From Caryophanales bacterium UBA3935 (GTDB lineage Bacteria > Bacillota_I > Bacilli_A > ML615J-28 > CAG-698), in the NCBI GenBank assembly GCA_002385755.1, contig DGED01000015.1, positions 9,279-18,392 of the forward strand: a stretch of 9,114 bases of DNA, read 5' to 3'. Below are positions 1 to 7,866 of this stretch, piece after piece. The position numbers and the translations under genes were made by a program. The notes below the pieces were generated by a model. The model saw only the letters and a program-made list of their open reading frames with translations. It was not told the origin of the DNA and did no database searches. How positions within the stretch are numbered: the first letter of the stretch is position 1; each line of letters begins with the position of its first letter.

Positions 1-360
1 GCGAAACTATGCGTCGATATCGCGACTTCCCGGCACGTCGGGACGTTTTCAACGGTTTATACCCCGCTCGGAGTGATGCATTATCAAACGGGCAAGGATC
101 TATCGGACGTGAAATATATCGTCGGGACCGGCGGCGTCATCATATACGATCGCCACGCTTACGACATTTTAAAATCGGCGCTATACGACGCGGGCAAACC
201 GACGGAACTCAGGCCGCGCAAGCCGGCGTTTTTGCTTGACGGCGATTACCTTACCTCGGCGATGGGGCTTTTGGGTCGTCACCACCCGGAGATCGCCTTG
301 CGCATCATGAAAAAAAGGTTTAGAAAAATTGTGGGGAACGATTATGAATCTGCGAAATGA
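1..360 (+). CDS. glmL: Glutamate mutase reactivating factor GlmL (MutL), C-terminal part, 5' end outside the window
   Basis: The frame is open from base 1 to a TGA at 358-360, giving 119 residues without a start codon inside the homologous part, so the gene begins upstream. The fragment reads as the C-terminal quarter of the GlmL/MutL family (about 460 aa in clostridia). It has the stretch VYTPLGVMHYQTGKDL, a glycine-rich GTGG nucleotide-site loop at fragment residues 42-45 typical of ASKHA-fold ATPases, and a closing ALRIMKK. Family knowledge: GlmL is an ATPase chaperone encoded between glmS and glmE that exchanges damaged B12 in adenosylcobalamin-dependent glutamate mutase. The gene overlaps the next start, glmE, by 17 nt, so the two are probably translationally coupled. 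GlmS, the small B12-binding subunit, would be expected just upstream but cannot be seen. Confidence 0.92.
   Translation, partial: AKLCVDIATSRHVGTFSTVYTPLGVMHYQTGKDLSDVKYIVGTGGVIIYDRHAYDILKSALYDAGKPTELRPRKPAFLLDGDYLTSAMGLLGRHHPEIALRIMKKRFRKIVGNDYESAK
333..337 (+). promoter_or_regulatory. Ribosome binding site that decides the glmE start
   Basis: The purine block GGGGA at 333-337 lies 6 nt before the ATG at 344, inside the end of glmL. It supports ATG 344 over the in-frame TTG at 329, which would add only five residues and has no comparable site. Confidence 0.6.
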
Positions 361-1798
361 AAAATGGTCGGAAGGAGAGTTTCTTCGCGTCCGCGCCGAG
401 GTTCTCTCGACCTGGCCGACGGGCGCGTCGCCGCTTTTGTCCTTGGAAAAGGCGGCGGGATACCTGAGGAATATTCCCGCCGGAAAAAATTTCGCGGCGG
501 CGCTTGAGACGGCGAAAGCGAAGGGAATTACTTTGATTCAGCCGCGGGCGGGGGTGGCGACGATCGACGGGCAGATCACCCTTCTGAGATATCTCGCCGC
601 CGCGGGAGCCGATCTTTTGCCGACGACGATCGACAGCTACACGCGGCTTAACCGCTACGAGGAGGCGGAACGCGGCCTCGAGGAAAGCGAAAAAAACGGT
701 CGGAGCATGCTCAACGGTTTTCCGGCCGTAAACCACGGGGTCGAAGGCTGCCGGAAGGTGACGGAAGCGGTCGGCGTTCCCGTCGAGATACGCCACGGCA
801 CGCCCGACGCCCGCTTGCTAGCGGAAATCGCCTTCGCTTCCGGTTTCACGTCGTTTGAAGGCGGGGGGATATCTTATAATATTCCGTACGCGAAAAACAT
901 TTCCGTCGAGGATACGATCCGCTATTGGCAGTATTGCGACCGGCTGGTCGGCTATTACGAGGATTTGGGCATCCGCTTAAACCGCGAGCCGTTCGGCCCG
1001 CTCACGGGCACGCTCGTCCCGCCGGCGATCGGCAATGCCGTTGCGATCATCGAGGCGCTGCTCGCCGCCGAGCAGGGCGTAAAAAGCATCACCGTCGGTC
1101 TTGGCCAGTGCGGCGCCGTGGTTCAGGATATCGCCGCGCTTAGGGCGCTATCCGACCAGACGGAAGAATACCTGCGCCGGTTTGGCTATGAAGATGTTTC
1201 CGTGACCACGGTCTTTCACCAATGGATGGGCGGATTTCCCGAGGACGAGGCCGAAGCGCTCGCTTTGATCGCCACGGCGTCGTTTGTGGCGGCGGCCGCC
1301 GGCGCCACAAAAATGATCACGAAAACGCCGCTCGAGTCGTTCGGCGTCCCGACGAAGGAAGCCAACGCCGCCGGGATCAAAGCGTCGAAATTTGTCGTCG
1401 GTTTGTTTACCGACCAGAGTATATCGGATAACGAAAAAATCAAAGAAGAATATCGCCAAACGCGAAGAGAAGTCGATTGCCTTTTAAAACATGTCTTAAT
1501 TTTGGGCAAGGGCGACGTCGCTATCGGCGCGGTCGAGGCCTTTCGCCAGGGAATAATCGACATACCTTTCGCGCCGAGCCGGTTTAACGCCAACCGGATG
1601 TTGCCCGCCCGGGACAACGAGGGCTGCATCAGAATCTTAGACTTCGGCAACCTCGGTTTTGACGAGGATATAAAAGCATTTCATCAAACTAAAATAAAAG
1701 AAAGAGCAAGAACGGAGGGTAGGGAAGCGAATTTCCAACTGACCGTCGACGATATCCGGGCGGTAAGTTGCGGTCGTTTGATCGGCAGGCCCTATTAA
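344..1798 (+). CDS. glmE: Glutamate mutase (methylaspartate mutase) epsilon subunit
   Basis: 484 aa, the usual length (about 483-485). GlmE is the large TIM-barrel subunit of adenosylcobalamin-dependent glutamate mutase (EC 5.4.99.1). With GlmS it interconverts L-glutamate and (2S,3S)-3-methylaspartate by a radical carbon-skeleton rearrangement in the cytoplasm. The sequence aligns from memory along its whole length with the Clostridium enzyme. The substrate-binding arginine claw is intact (R68 in QPRAG, R101 in YTRLNRY, R150 in EIRHGTPD). The other active-site residues are also present: E172, Y178 and Y182 in FEGGGISYNIPYAKN, E215 in REPFGPL, and K327 and E331 in TKTPLESFG. It ends in GRLIGRPY. 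The ATG at 344 matches the family N-terminus (LRNEKWS). It overlaps glmL and is followed 1 nt later by mal, matching the classic mutL-mutE-mal order of Clostridium tetanomorphum. Confidence 0.97.
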   Translation: MNLRNEKWSEGEFLRVRAEVLSTWPTGASPLLSLEKAAGYLRNIPAGKNFAAALETAKAKGITLIQPRAGVATIDGQITLLRYLAAAGADLLPTTIDSYTRLNRYEEAERGLEESEKNGRSMLNGFPAVNHGVEGCRKVTEAVGVPVEIRHGTPDARLLAEIAFASGFTSFEGGGISYNIPYAKNISVEDTIRYWQYCDRLVGYYEDLGIRLNREPFGPLTGTLVPPAIGNAVAIIEALLAAEQGVKSITVGLGQCGAVVQDIAALRALSDQTEEYLRRFGYEDVSVTTVFHQWMGGFPEDEAEALALIATASFVAAAAGATKMITKTPLESFGVPTKEANAAGIKASKFVVGLFTDQSISDNEKIKEEYRQTRREVDCLLKHVLILGKGDVAIGAVEAFRQGIIDIPFAPSRFNANRMLPARDNEGCIRILDFGNLGFDEDIKAFHQTKIKERARTEGREANFQLTVDDIRAVSCGRLIGRPY

Positions 1799-1799
1799 T

Positions 1800-3047
1800 A
1801 TGGAACATTATATTAAGGACGTTTTGTTTACGAAATCACTCACGGGGTTTTATTTTGACGACCAGCCGGCCATTAAAGGCGACGCCGTGGCCGACGGGTT
1901 TTGTTATCGGGGAAGCCCGGTGACGCCGGGTTTTACGCAAATCCGGCAGCCCGGCGAAGCCGTGTCCGTTATCTTGATTTTAAACGACGGCCAGGTTGCC
2001 GTCGGCGACTGCGCCGCCGTTCAATACAGCGGCTGCGGCGGCCGCGAATGTTTGTTCATCGCGGACGATTATATCCCGTTTTTGGAACGGGAAATCAAGC
2101 CGCTATTAATCGGCGAGTCCGTCATCCGTTTCCGACCGCTCGCCGAGAAATATGACTCGCTGCGTTTTTCCGGCCGGAAAATGCACACGGCGATCCGTTA
2201 CGGACTGACACAGGCCTTTTTGCGCGCCGCGGCGCTCGCGGGACGAAAAACGATGGCCGAGGTGATCCGGGCCGAATACGGAATCGCTGACGCCGAGTAT
2301 CGGCGGATTCCGATTTTCTCCCAAAGCGGCGACGACCGTTACAACAACGCCGACAAGATGATCTTAAAACGGGTCGACGTCCTGCCGCACGGTCTTTTTA
2401 ATAACGTCGCGAAGCTCGGGAAGTCGGGAGAGCGCCTGCGCGACTATATCCTTTTCCTGCGCGAGCGCATTCTCGAGCTCCGCCAAAGCCCGGATTATAA
2501 TCCCGTCCTGCATATCGACGTTTACGGGACGGTCGGCGTGATTTTCGCCATGGAAATTAAAAAAATTACCGATTACCTCGAGGAACTTTCCGACGTCGCT
2601 TCGCCGTTCGCCTTAAGGATCGAGGAGCCTGTCGACGCCGGCAACCGCGCGGAAACGATGGCGTTGATGCGCGAGATCAGGCGGGAGATCGACCTCCGCG
2701 GGCTCGCGGTCGAGATCGTCGCCGACGAGTGGTGCAACACTCTCGAGGATATTAAGGAATTTGCCGATAATAAAGCCGGTCACATGCTTCAGATCAAGAC
2801 GCCCGACCTGGGCGGGATAAATAACACGATCGAGGCGATTTTATATTGCAACGAAAAACAAATCGGCAGTTACTGCGGCGGGACATGCAACGAGACCGAC
2901 AAATCCGCCGAGGTTTCGGTTAATATCGCCGTCGCTTGCAACGCCACGCAGTTCCTGGCGAAACCGGGAATGGGCGTCGACGAGGGACTGATGATCGTCA
3001 ATAACGAGATGAACCGGGTTATCGCCCTGGCCAATCGCGGGAGGTAA
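1800..3047 (+). CDS. mal: 3-Methylaspartate ammonia-lyase
   Basis: 415 aa (clostridial enzyme 413 aa). An enolase-superfamily lyase (EC 4.3.1.2) that eliminates ammonia from (2S,3S)-3-methylaspartate to give mesaconate, the second step of the methylaspartate route. An N-terminal capping domain (about 1-160, with GDCAAVQYSG) precedes the barrel. Visible active-site residues by family comparison are catalytic H197 in DVLPH, Q175 in SQSGDDR, metal ligands D240 in HIDVYG, E275 in RIEEP and D309 in VADEWCN, Q331 and catalytic K333 in QIKTPDLGG, and T362 and C363 in GGTCNET. The C-terminal AKPGMGVDEG is also typical. ATG 1800 is chosen because the homologous N-terminus begins here, one base after the glmE stop. 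No strong ribosome binding site is visible, which suggests coupling to glmE. The next gene, citD, starts 2 nt after its stop, with no mesaconase gene between. Confidence 0.97.
   Translation: MEHYIKDVLFTKSLTGFYFDDQPAIKGDAVADGFCYRGSPVTPGFTQIRQPGEAVSVILILNDGQVAVGDCAAVQYSGCGGRECLFIADDYIPFLEREIKPLLIGESVIRFRPLAEKYDSLRFSGRKMHTAIRYGLTQAFLRAAALAGRKTMAEVIRAEYGIADAEYRRIPIFSQSGDDRYNNADKMILKRVDVLPHGLFNNVAKLGKSGERLRDYILFLRERILELRQSPDYNPVLHIDVYGTVGVIFAMEIKKITDYLEELSDVASPFALRIEEPVDAGNRAETMALMREIRREIDLRGLAVEIVADEWCNTLEDIKEFADNKAGHMLQIKTPDLGGINNTIEAILYCNEKQIGSYCGGTCNETDKSAEVSVNIAVACNATQFLAKPGMGVDEGLMIVNNEMNRVIALANRGR
3039..3044 (+). promoter_or_regulatory. Strong ribosome binding site for citD
   Basis: GGGAGG at 3039-3044 overlaps the last codons of mal and sits 5 nt before the citD ATG at 3050. 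It is the best Shine-Dalgarno match inside the polycistron. Inference: it gives citD, which opens the lyase block, independent initiation at the junction between the two enzymatic modules. Confidence 0.75.
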
Positions 3048-3049
3048 AA

Positions 3050-3304
3050 ATGAAAAAAGGAGTTTGCGGGAGTTTGGAGTCAAGCGACTGCCTGATAACT
3101 GTAGAGGACGCGGAAAAAACGGAAATTTTAATCGAAAGCAGCGTCTATCAGTTTTACGGCGAGCAGATCAGGAAAGTGATAGAGACGACGCTCGCGGAGG
3201 CGGGCCGCGCGCATGTCCGCGTTTCCTGCGTTGATCGCGGCGCCCTGGATTGCACGATCAGGGCGCGTCTTTTGACGGCGCTCTCCCGGATGGCGGAAAA
3301 ATGA
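3050..3304 (+). CDS. citD: Citrate/citramalate lyase acyl carrier protein (gamma subunit)
   Basis: 84 aa, slightly shorter than enterobacterial CitD (about 95-98). This small protein carries the covalent 2'-(5''-phosphoribosyl)-3'-dephospho-CoA group, whose thiol holds acetyl and then citramalyl (or citryl) during catalysis. The attachment motif is seen near the N-terminus as GSLESSD, with S11 the expected modified serine by comparison with Klebsiella Ser14. The C-terminal half has the conserved (K/R)GALDC-IRAR pattern, here RGALDCTIRAR at 63-73. It has a strong ribosome binding site and its stop overlaps the citE start (ATGA at 3301-3304). Because mal lies directly upstream, citramalate lyase is the more likely complex than citrate lyase. 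That choice is inference from context; sequence alone does not distinguish them. Confidence 0.93.
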   Translation: MKKGVCGSLESSDCLITVEDAEKTEILIESSVYQFYGEQIRKVIETTLAEAGRAHVRVSCVDRGALDCTIRARLLTALSRMAEK

Positions 3305-4140
3305 TCCGCAGTTGTCTTTTCATCCCCGCGAACAATCCCGCGATGATTCAAAACGCCGATTTGTTCGGCGCCGACGCCGTGATTTTTGATCTCGAGGACG
3401 CCGTGGCGGTCGAGGAAAAAGACGCCGCCCGCTCCCTCTTGCGTGAATATTTTAAAGTTTTCGCTCCGGCCGCCCGGGTTTTTGTTCGCGTGAACAACGC
3501 GCCCGAGTTGCTTATGCGGGATTTGGAGGCTGTCTTTTCCGAAAGGATCGACGCGGTTATTTTGCCCAAGGCCGACACGGCGGCCTGCGGGCGTCTGCGC
3601 GAGGCGCTTTTACGGCTTGAAAAAGAGCGGCGGATATCCAAATCGATCGGAATCATCCCTCTAATCGAGTCGGCCCGGGCCGTTTTGGCCGCGGACTCCT
3701 TGGCGTCGCTTTCGGGCGTCGTCGGCCTGATGCTCGGGGCGGAGGATTTCACCGCCGATATGGAAATCGAGAGATCGAAAAGCGGCGAGGAGATTTCCTA
3801 TCCCCGGGCAAGGATCGCGATCGCGGCCCGCGCTAACCGGGTTATTGCTGTTGACACGCCCTTTACAGATGTTAACGACGAGGACGGTCTCGCTTCGGAC
3901 GCCGCCCGCGCCCGCGCGCTTGGGATGAGCGCGAAAGCGGCCATTCACCCGCGGCAGGTTGAGATTATTAACCGCGTGTTTTCTCCGCGCCCCGCGCAAA
4001 TCGAATGGGCGACGCGGGTTTTGGAGAAAAGCAAGGCGGAAAAGGGTGTTTTCAGTCTTGACGGCAAGATGGTCGACCAACCGGTCATCGAGCGGGCAAA
4101 AACGATTATCGAAAAGGCGAAGAGGTATAAACTGTTATGA
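3301..4140 (+). CDS. citE: Citrate/citramalate lyase beta subunit (citramalyl/citryl-ACP lyase)
   Basis: 279 aa, close to the usual 290-300. A HpcH/HpaI-type aldolase that cleaves the acyl-ACP thioester. In the proposed role this splits citramalyl-ACP into pyruvate and acetyl-ACP; in citrate lyase it would give oxaloacetate. Visible motifs are RSCLFIPANNPAM at the N-terminus, DAVIFDLEDAV at 25-35, the substrate-binding arginine R64 in FVRVN, DAVILPKAD at 84-92, E123 in PLIESARAV and D149 in LGAEDF as the acidic Mg2+ ligands, DTPFTDVNDEDG at 185-196, and AIHPRQV at 214-220. The start is the ATG at 3301, overlapping the citD stop. An in-frame TTG 51 nt upstream lies inside citD and would prepend residues unlike the family. 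The stop overlaps the citF start in the same ATGA fashion, as expected for subunits made in equal amounts. Confidence 0.95.
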   Translation: MIRSCLFIPANNPAMIQNADLFGADAVIFDLEDAVAVEEKDAARSLLREYFKVFAPAARVFVRVNNAPELLMRDLEAVFSERIDAVILPKADTAACGRLREALLRLEKERRISKSIGIIPLIESARAVLAADSLASLSGVVGLMLGAEDFTADMEIERSKSGEEISYPRARIAIAARANRVIAVDTPFTDVNDEDGLASDAARARALGMSAKAAIHPRQVEIINRVFSPRPAQIEWATRVLEKSKAEKGVFSLDGKMVDQPVIERAKTIIEKAKRYKLL

Positions 4141-5654
4141 AAAACGCGTTGGACCGTCACGTTCCCGCCGGATTCTCGCCTTATTCCGGCGGTATTGACA
4201 AAGATACACTTCGCCCGCGCATAAATAAACGGCCGGCGGTAAATAAAAAAGATAAGCTTGTTAGCGATATCGCTCTTGTGTTCGACCGGCTTAAAATCGG
4301 CGACGGCGCGACGCTGTCATTTCATCATCACTTGCGCGCCGGCGACGAGGTAATGAACCTGGCGCTTTCGGAAGCCAAACGCCGGGGGCTTAAAAATCTT
4401 ACTTTGGCGCCGTCTTCCGTTTTCCCCAATCATAAGTTGCTTGCGGAAATGATTGAAAGCGGAGCGGTAAGAAGGATTTATACCGATTATCTAAACGGCC
4501 CGGCGGCGGCCGCGATTTGCGGCGGGAAGATGGACGGTCTTCTCGTAATGGACACGCACGGCGGTCGCAGCTACGCCATCGAGACGGGCGATATTGAGAT
4601 TGACGTCGCTTTTATCGCGACGCCCTGCGCCACCGCCGCGGGCGACGGAAACGGATTTTTCGGCCCTTCGGCCTGCGGCTCGCTCGGTTACGCCGTGAGC
4701 GATATGTATTACGCCAAGCGCAAGGTCGTCGTTACCGATTACCTGGTCGAGGAAGTCGAAAACAAGCAAATAATCGGCGAGTATATCGACTACGTCCTCA
4801 AAGTCGACCGTATCGGCCGGCGCGAGGGCATTATGAGCGGCACAACCCGCATCACCCGCGACCCCGTGGGATTATTGATCGCGGACGCCGCGGCGCGCGT
4901 TTTGGCGGCCGCGGGCGCGCTTGAAGACGGTTTTTCTTTTCAGACCGGCGCCGGCGGAATTTCCCTTGCCGTCGCCGACCGCCTGAAACGCTATATTAAA
5001 GAAAAGAACATCTCGGCCGCTTTCGCGAGCGGCGGAATCACCGAATATATCGTCGCGATGCATAACGAGGGTCTGGTTCGCGATCTCTATGACGTGCAGT
5101 GTTTTGATCTCGCGGCTGTCGCCTCAATCGGAAAAAACGCGCGTCATCGCGCGATTTCTGCGGCTCAATACGCGTCGATCCTGGAAAATAACGTCGCCGA
5201 TCGCCTTGATATCGTTATCCTGGGGGCGACCGAAGTCGATACCGACTTTAACGTCAACGTCACCACCGCGTCCGACGGACTCATAATCGGCGGGAGCGGC
5301 GGCCATGCCGACACGGCGAACGGCGCGCGGATCACCGTGATCGTCACGCCGCTTTTGAAGACCCGCTTGCCGGTTGTCAAGGACCGGGTCGTGACCGTCA
5401 CCACGCCGGGGCGCGACGTGGATATCGTCGTGACCGAGCGCGGCATTGCCGTGAACCCGGCGCGCGCCGACCTTTTGGAAAAACTCGCGGGCAAAGGACT
5501 CCCGCTTGTCACGATCGAGGAACTGAGGGATAAGGCGATTAAAATCGCCGGTCGCCCGGAGCGGGTCCCGCTCGGAAAAAGAGTCGTCGGCGTCGTCCGT
5601 CACCGCGACCTTTCGGTCGTCGACGCAATTTATGAAACCGGGGGCCGGAGATGA
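4137..5654 (+). CDS. citF: Citrate/citramalate lyase alpha subunit (acyl-ACP CoA-transferase type)
   Basis: 505 aa (enterobacterial CitF about 505-510). The alpha subunit exchanges acetyl on the acyl carrier protein for the substrate, releasing acetate and forming citramalyl-ACP (or citryl-ACP) for CitE to cleave. Family features seen are SFHHHLRAGDEVMN at 61-74, APSSVFPNH at 91-99, FFGPSACGSLGYAVSDMY at 174-191, the SFQTGAGGISLAVA block at 267-280, SGGITEY at 298-304, the glycine-rich IGGSGGHADTANGAR at 384-398, and TERGIAVNPAR at 433-443. ATG 4137 overlaps the citE stop, and a purine stretch (GAAGAGG) lies about 13 nt upstream. The TGA at 5652-5654 overlaps the citC start. The substrate is assigned from the neighbouring mal gene, so citrate remains the alternative. 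Confidence 0.96.
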   Translation: MKNALDRHVPAGFSPYSGGIDKDTLRPRINKRPAVNKKDKLVSDIALVFDRLKIGDGATLSFHHHLRAGDEVMNLALSEAKRRGLKNLTLAPSSVFPNHKLLAEMIESGAVRRIYTDYLNGPAAAAICGGKMDGLLVMDTHGGRSYAIETGDIEIDVAFIATPCATAAGDGNGFFGPSACGSLGYAVSDMYYAKRKVVVTDYLVEEVENKQIIGEYIDYVLKVDRIGRREGIMSGTTRITRDPVGLLIADAAARVLAAAGALEDGFSFQTGAGGISLAVADRLKRYIKEKNISAAFASGGITEYIVAMHNEGLVRDLYDVQCFDLAAVASIGKNARHRAISAAQYASILENNVADRLDIVILGATEVDTDFNVNVTTASDGLIIGGSGGHADTANGARITVIVTPLLKTRLPVVKDRVVTVTTPGRDVDIVVTERGIAVNPARADLLEKLAGKGLPLVTIEELRDKAIKIAGRPERVPLGKRVVGVVRHRDLSVVDAIYETGGRR

Positions 5655-6622
5655 TGCCCGAACTCCGGGAAGCGGTCCTGGATTTGGAAAAAGAAGCGGT
5701 CCGCGAGTTTCTCTCCGCTTTCGGGCTACGTTATGACGCCGACATCGATTATACCGTCTGCCTTATCGCGGAAGGGCGGATCGTCGCCACGGCATCGGCG
5801 TCGGGCGACATTATCAAAGCCGTGGCAGTGAGTCCCGACTGGCGTGGCGAGAATTTAACCGGCAGGCTTGTCTCCCATATGATCGCGTATTTTCGAAGGA
5901 AAAATATTTTCCGTTACAAACTTTACACGAAAGCGGAATATATCGACGTTTTCGAGAGTCTTAATTTTCGGCTGCTCGCCGCGACGCCTACGACGGCGCT
6001 TTTGGAATCGAGAAACGGCGGAATCGAGGCGGAACTTTCGGCGTTAAAAAGCAAACACCGCGTTCCCGATGGTCCCGCGGCCGCGCTCGTCGTCAATTGT
6101 AACCCGTTCACCCTCGGCCACCGCTATCTAATCGCCCAAGCCGCGAAGAAACACCGGACGGTATTGGTTTTCGTGGTCGAGACTGATAAATCATATTTTT
6201 CATTTTCCGAACGGTTTATGCTCGTAAAGCGCGGGATTGGCGACTTAAATAACGTTATTGTCCTTCCGTCGACCGATTATGTGGTGTCTTCGTTCACTTT
6301 TCCCGATTATTTTTTCAAAGAGATAACGGAGGCGACGGAAGAGCAAGCGAAACTAGACGCCTTGATCTTCGCGAAATACTTTGTTCCCGTATTTAATATT
6401 GAGAAAAGGTATTTGGGAAGCGAAACCGATCCCGTGACGCTCAAATATAACCGGGCTTTGATCGAATGCCTAAAAGACGCGGCAACGGTTATACCGCGCC
6501 TTGAGATTGAGGGCAAGGCGGTCAGCGCCTCGCTCGTTCGCCGGCTTTACGAGGAGAAAGATTTCGCCGGACTCTCGCGGCTGGTACCGGAAACAACATT
6601 GGAGTATTTAAAAACAAGATGA
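5651..6622 (+). CDS. citC: Citrate (pro-3S)-lyase ligase, acetate:SH-lyase ligase
   Basis: 323 aa. CitC (EC 6.2.1.22) uses ATP and acetate to acetylate the thiol of the prosthetic group on CitD, switching the lyase on. Two domains are visible. The first is an N-terminal GNAT-like acetyltransferase fold (about 20-115) with the acetyl-CoA-loop-like VSPDWRGENLTGRLV at 60-74. The second is a C-terminal nucleotidyltransferase domain whose HxGH-type signature reads NPFTLGHRYL (151-160), with a late SASLVRRL (292-299) in the place of the second nucleotide-binding motif. Two adjacent ATGs (5651 and 5654) are possible starts: the first is 6 nt after a G5 run, the second 3 nt after GGAG. The first also gives the ATGA overlap used at other junctions of this operon, so it is preferred. 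Confidence 0.93.
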   Translation: MMPELREAVLDLEKEAVREFLSAFGLRYDADIDYTVCLIAEGRIVATASASGDIIKAVAVSPDWRGENLTGRLVSHMIAYFRRKNIFRYKLYTKAEYIDVFESLNFRLLAATPTTALLESRNGGIEAELSALKSKHRVPDGPAAALVVNCNPFTLGHRYLIAQAAKKHRTVLVFVVETDKSYFSFSERFMLVKRGIGDLNNVIVLPSTDYVVSSFTFPDYFFKEITEATEEQAKLDALIFAKYFVPVFNIEKRYLGSETDPVTLKYNRALIECLKDAATVIPRLEIEGKAVSASLVRRLYEEKDFAGLSRLVPETTLEYLKTR

Positions 6623-7866
6623 AGATATTAAACGCCCGGGAAGAACGGGCGGCGTTTATCGGCGCCTTGAGCCGAAAAGGCGCGGTTATCGCCGGCACCG
6701 CCAATATTCCCGGTCCCGACAAAAACACCGGCGCGGCGCGTTTTATCGTCGATTATTTCGGGAAACTATGCGCTGAGCGCTTCCCGAAAGGGAGAGTTAC
6801 CAATCGCGAAAGCGCCGACGGTCCTTTTTTTATAATCGAAATTGCGCCGGGGGCGCGGCTAAAAGAAGAACTCGTGAAGATTGAAAACGGGCATCCTTTG
6901 GGACGCCTCGTAGATTTGGATTTATATATTGCGGGGAAACCCGTTTCGCGCCGCGATCTCGGCCTTCGGCCGCGAGCTTGCCTGCTATGTCCGCGCGAAG
7001 CCGCACTTTGCGCGCGCTCCCGCGCCCATGATTATCGGGATATTAGCGAAAAAATCAGCGAGACGGTGTTTTCGTTTCTAAAAACCGCGGTAGCCGAAAA
7101 TATTGATTTTGCGATTACAACCGAGGCGTCGCTTGACCCGAAGTTCGGCCTTGTGACGCCGTCGAGCAGCGGTTCTCATCCCGATATGGATTATCAACTT
7201 ATGATGAAGGCGAAGGAAGCGATAATTGAGCCGCTTTTGGAGATTTTCGCTTCCGGTTATTACCGGGAAGCGGGCGAGGCGCTGACCGCGGCTCGCGCGG
7301 CCGGTCTGCGCGCGGAGGAGACGATGTATGAGGCGACGGGAGGAGTCAACGCTTATAAGGGCTTGATATTTATTTTGGGATTCGTTTTGCTCGCGCTCGG
7401 GAGTTGTTTCCGGGAATTTTCATTTGACCTGTTTGAAAAGATTAAATATTTTGGCGCGGATCTATTGAGCGAATTCACCGACACCGCGACCTTCGGCAAG
7501 CTCGCCTATCGACGTTACGGCATTACGGGCGCTCGGGGCGAGGCGCGCTCCGGCCTGCCCAATGTCGTCAAGGTCCTGCCCTTGCTTAGGGATTACTCGC
7601 CGGCGTCTTTAACCGAGGCTTTGGCTTTTTTAATCGCCAATTGCGACGACACCGTCTTGCTTAAGCGGGCCGGCGGCTTGCGCGAATACCTGCGTTACCG
7701 CCGGATGTTCGCGAACTTCGGGTCGTATGACCCCGAGAAGGCCCGCGCTTTGACCGACTATTGCGTTTCCCGCAACCTCAGTTTCGGCGGCGCCGCCGAT
7801 TTGCTCGTCGCGGCGCTATTTATAAAAAAAACGGAGGAGAAGTTCAAGTATTGTTATGAAAGATAA
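6619..7866 (+). CDS. citXG: Bifunctional CitX-CitG fusion: apo-lyase phosphoribosyl-dephospho-CoA transferase and triphosphoribosyl-dephospho-CoA synthase
   Basis: 415 aa with two domains. Residues about 1-140 are CitX (EC 2.7.7.61), which attaches the prosthetic group to CitD: NIPGPDKNT at 29-37, GHPLGRLVDLDLY at 91-103, and the CitX cysteine signature SRRDLGLRPRACLLC...CARSRAHDYRDI at 110-142. Residues about 145-415 are CitG (EC 2.4.2.52), which makes triphosphoribosyl-dephospho-CoA from ATP and dephospho-CoA: EASLDPKFGLV at 169-179, SGSHPDMDY at 184-192, TGGVNAYKGLIFILG at 240-254, and YGITGARGEA at 300-309. Fused CitXG proteins are known, for example in Haemophilus. The usual KPGLV of CitG is KFGLV here. 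ATG 6619 overlaps the citC stop. The 3' end overlaps murI by 11 nt. Confidence 0.93.
   Translation: MKILNAREERAAFIGALSRKGAVIAGTANIPGPDKNTGAARFIVDYFGKLCAERFPKGRVTNRESADGPFFIIEIAPGARLKEELVKIENGHPLGRLVDLDLYIAGKPVSRRDLGLRPRACLLCPREAALCARSRAHDYRDISEKISETVFSFLKTAVAENIDFAITTEASLDPKFGLVTPSSSGSHPDMDYQLMMKAKEAIIEPLLEIFASGYYREAGEALTAARAAGLRAEETMYEATGGVNAYKGLIFILGFVLLALGSCFREFSFDLFEKIKYFGADLLSEFTDTATFGKLAYRRYGITGARGEARSGLPNVVKVLPLLRDYSPASLTEALAFLIANCDDTVLLKRAGGLREYLRYRRMFANFGSYDPEKARALTDYCVSRNLSFGGAADLLVAALFIKKTEEKFKYCYER

Noticed and set aside
329..343. TTG start for GlmE at 329
   Set aside because: ATG 344 has a well-spaced purine-rich site and matches the family N-terminus, while TTG 329 adds five unconserved residues.
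320..796. Long minus-strand open frames opposite glmE, citE, citF and murI (for example 320-796, 1216-1650, 5124-5603 and 8039-8410)
   Set aside because: They are arginine/proline-rich or low-complexity translations lying wholly inside strongly recognisable + strand genes, show no family motif, and are expected by chance in GC-rich coding DNA.
3250..3300. Upstream TTG start that would lengthen CitE by 17 residues
   Set aside because: The extension lies within citD in another frame and does not resemble the family. The ATG at 3301 gives the correct CitE N-terminus and the ATGA overlap.
4662..4675. GGCC-CTTC-GGCC hairpin inside citF
   Set aside because: It lies in conserved coding sequence (GPSACGS) with no following T-run. 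There is no sign of a regulatory role.
6959..6977. GC-rich inverted repeat around CGGCC-TTC-GGCCG inside citXG
   Set aside because: It encodes the conserved CitX residues DLGLRPRA, has no U-run, and sits mid-gene, so it is best explained by codon choice.
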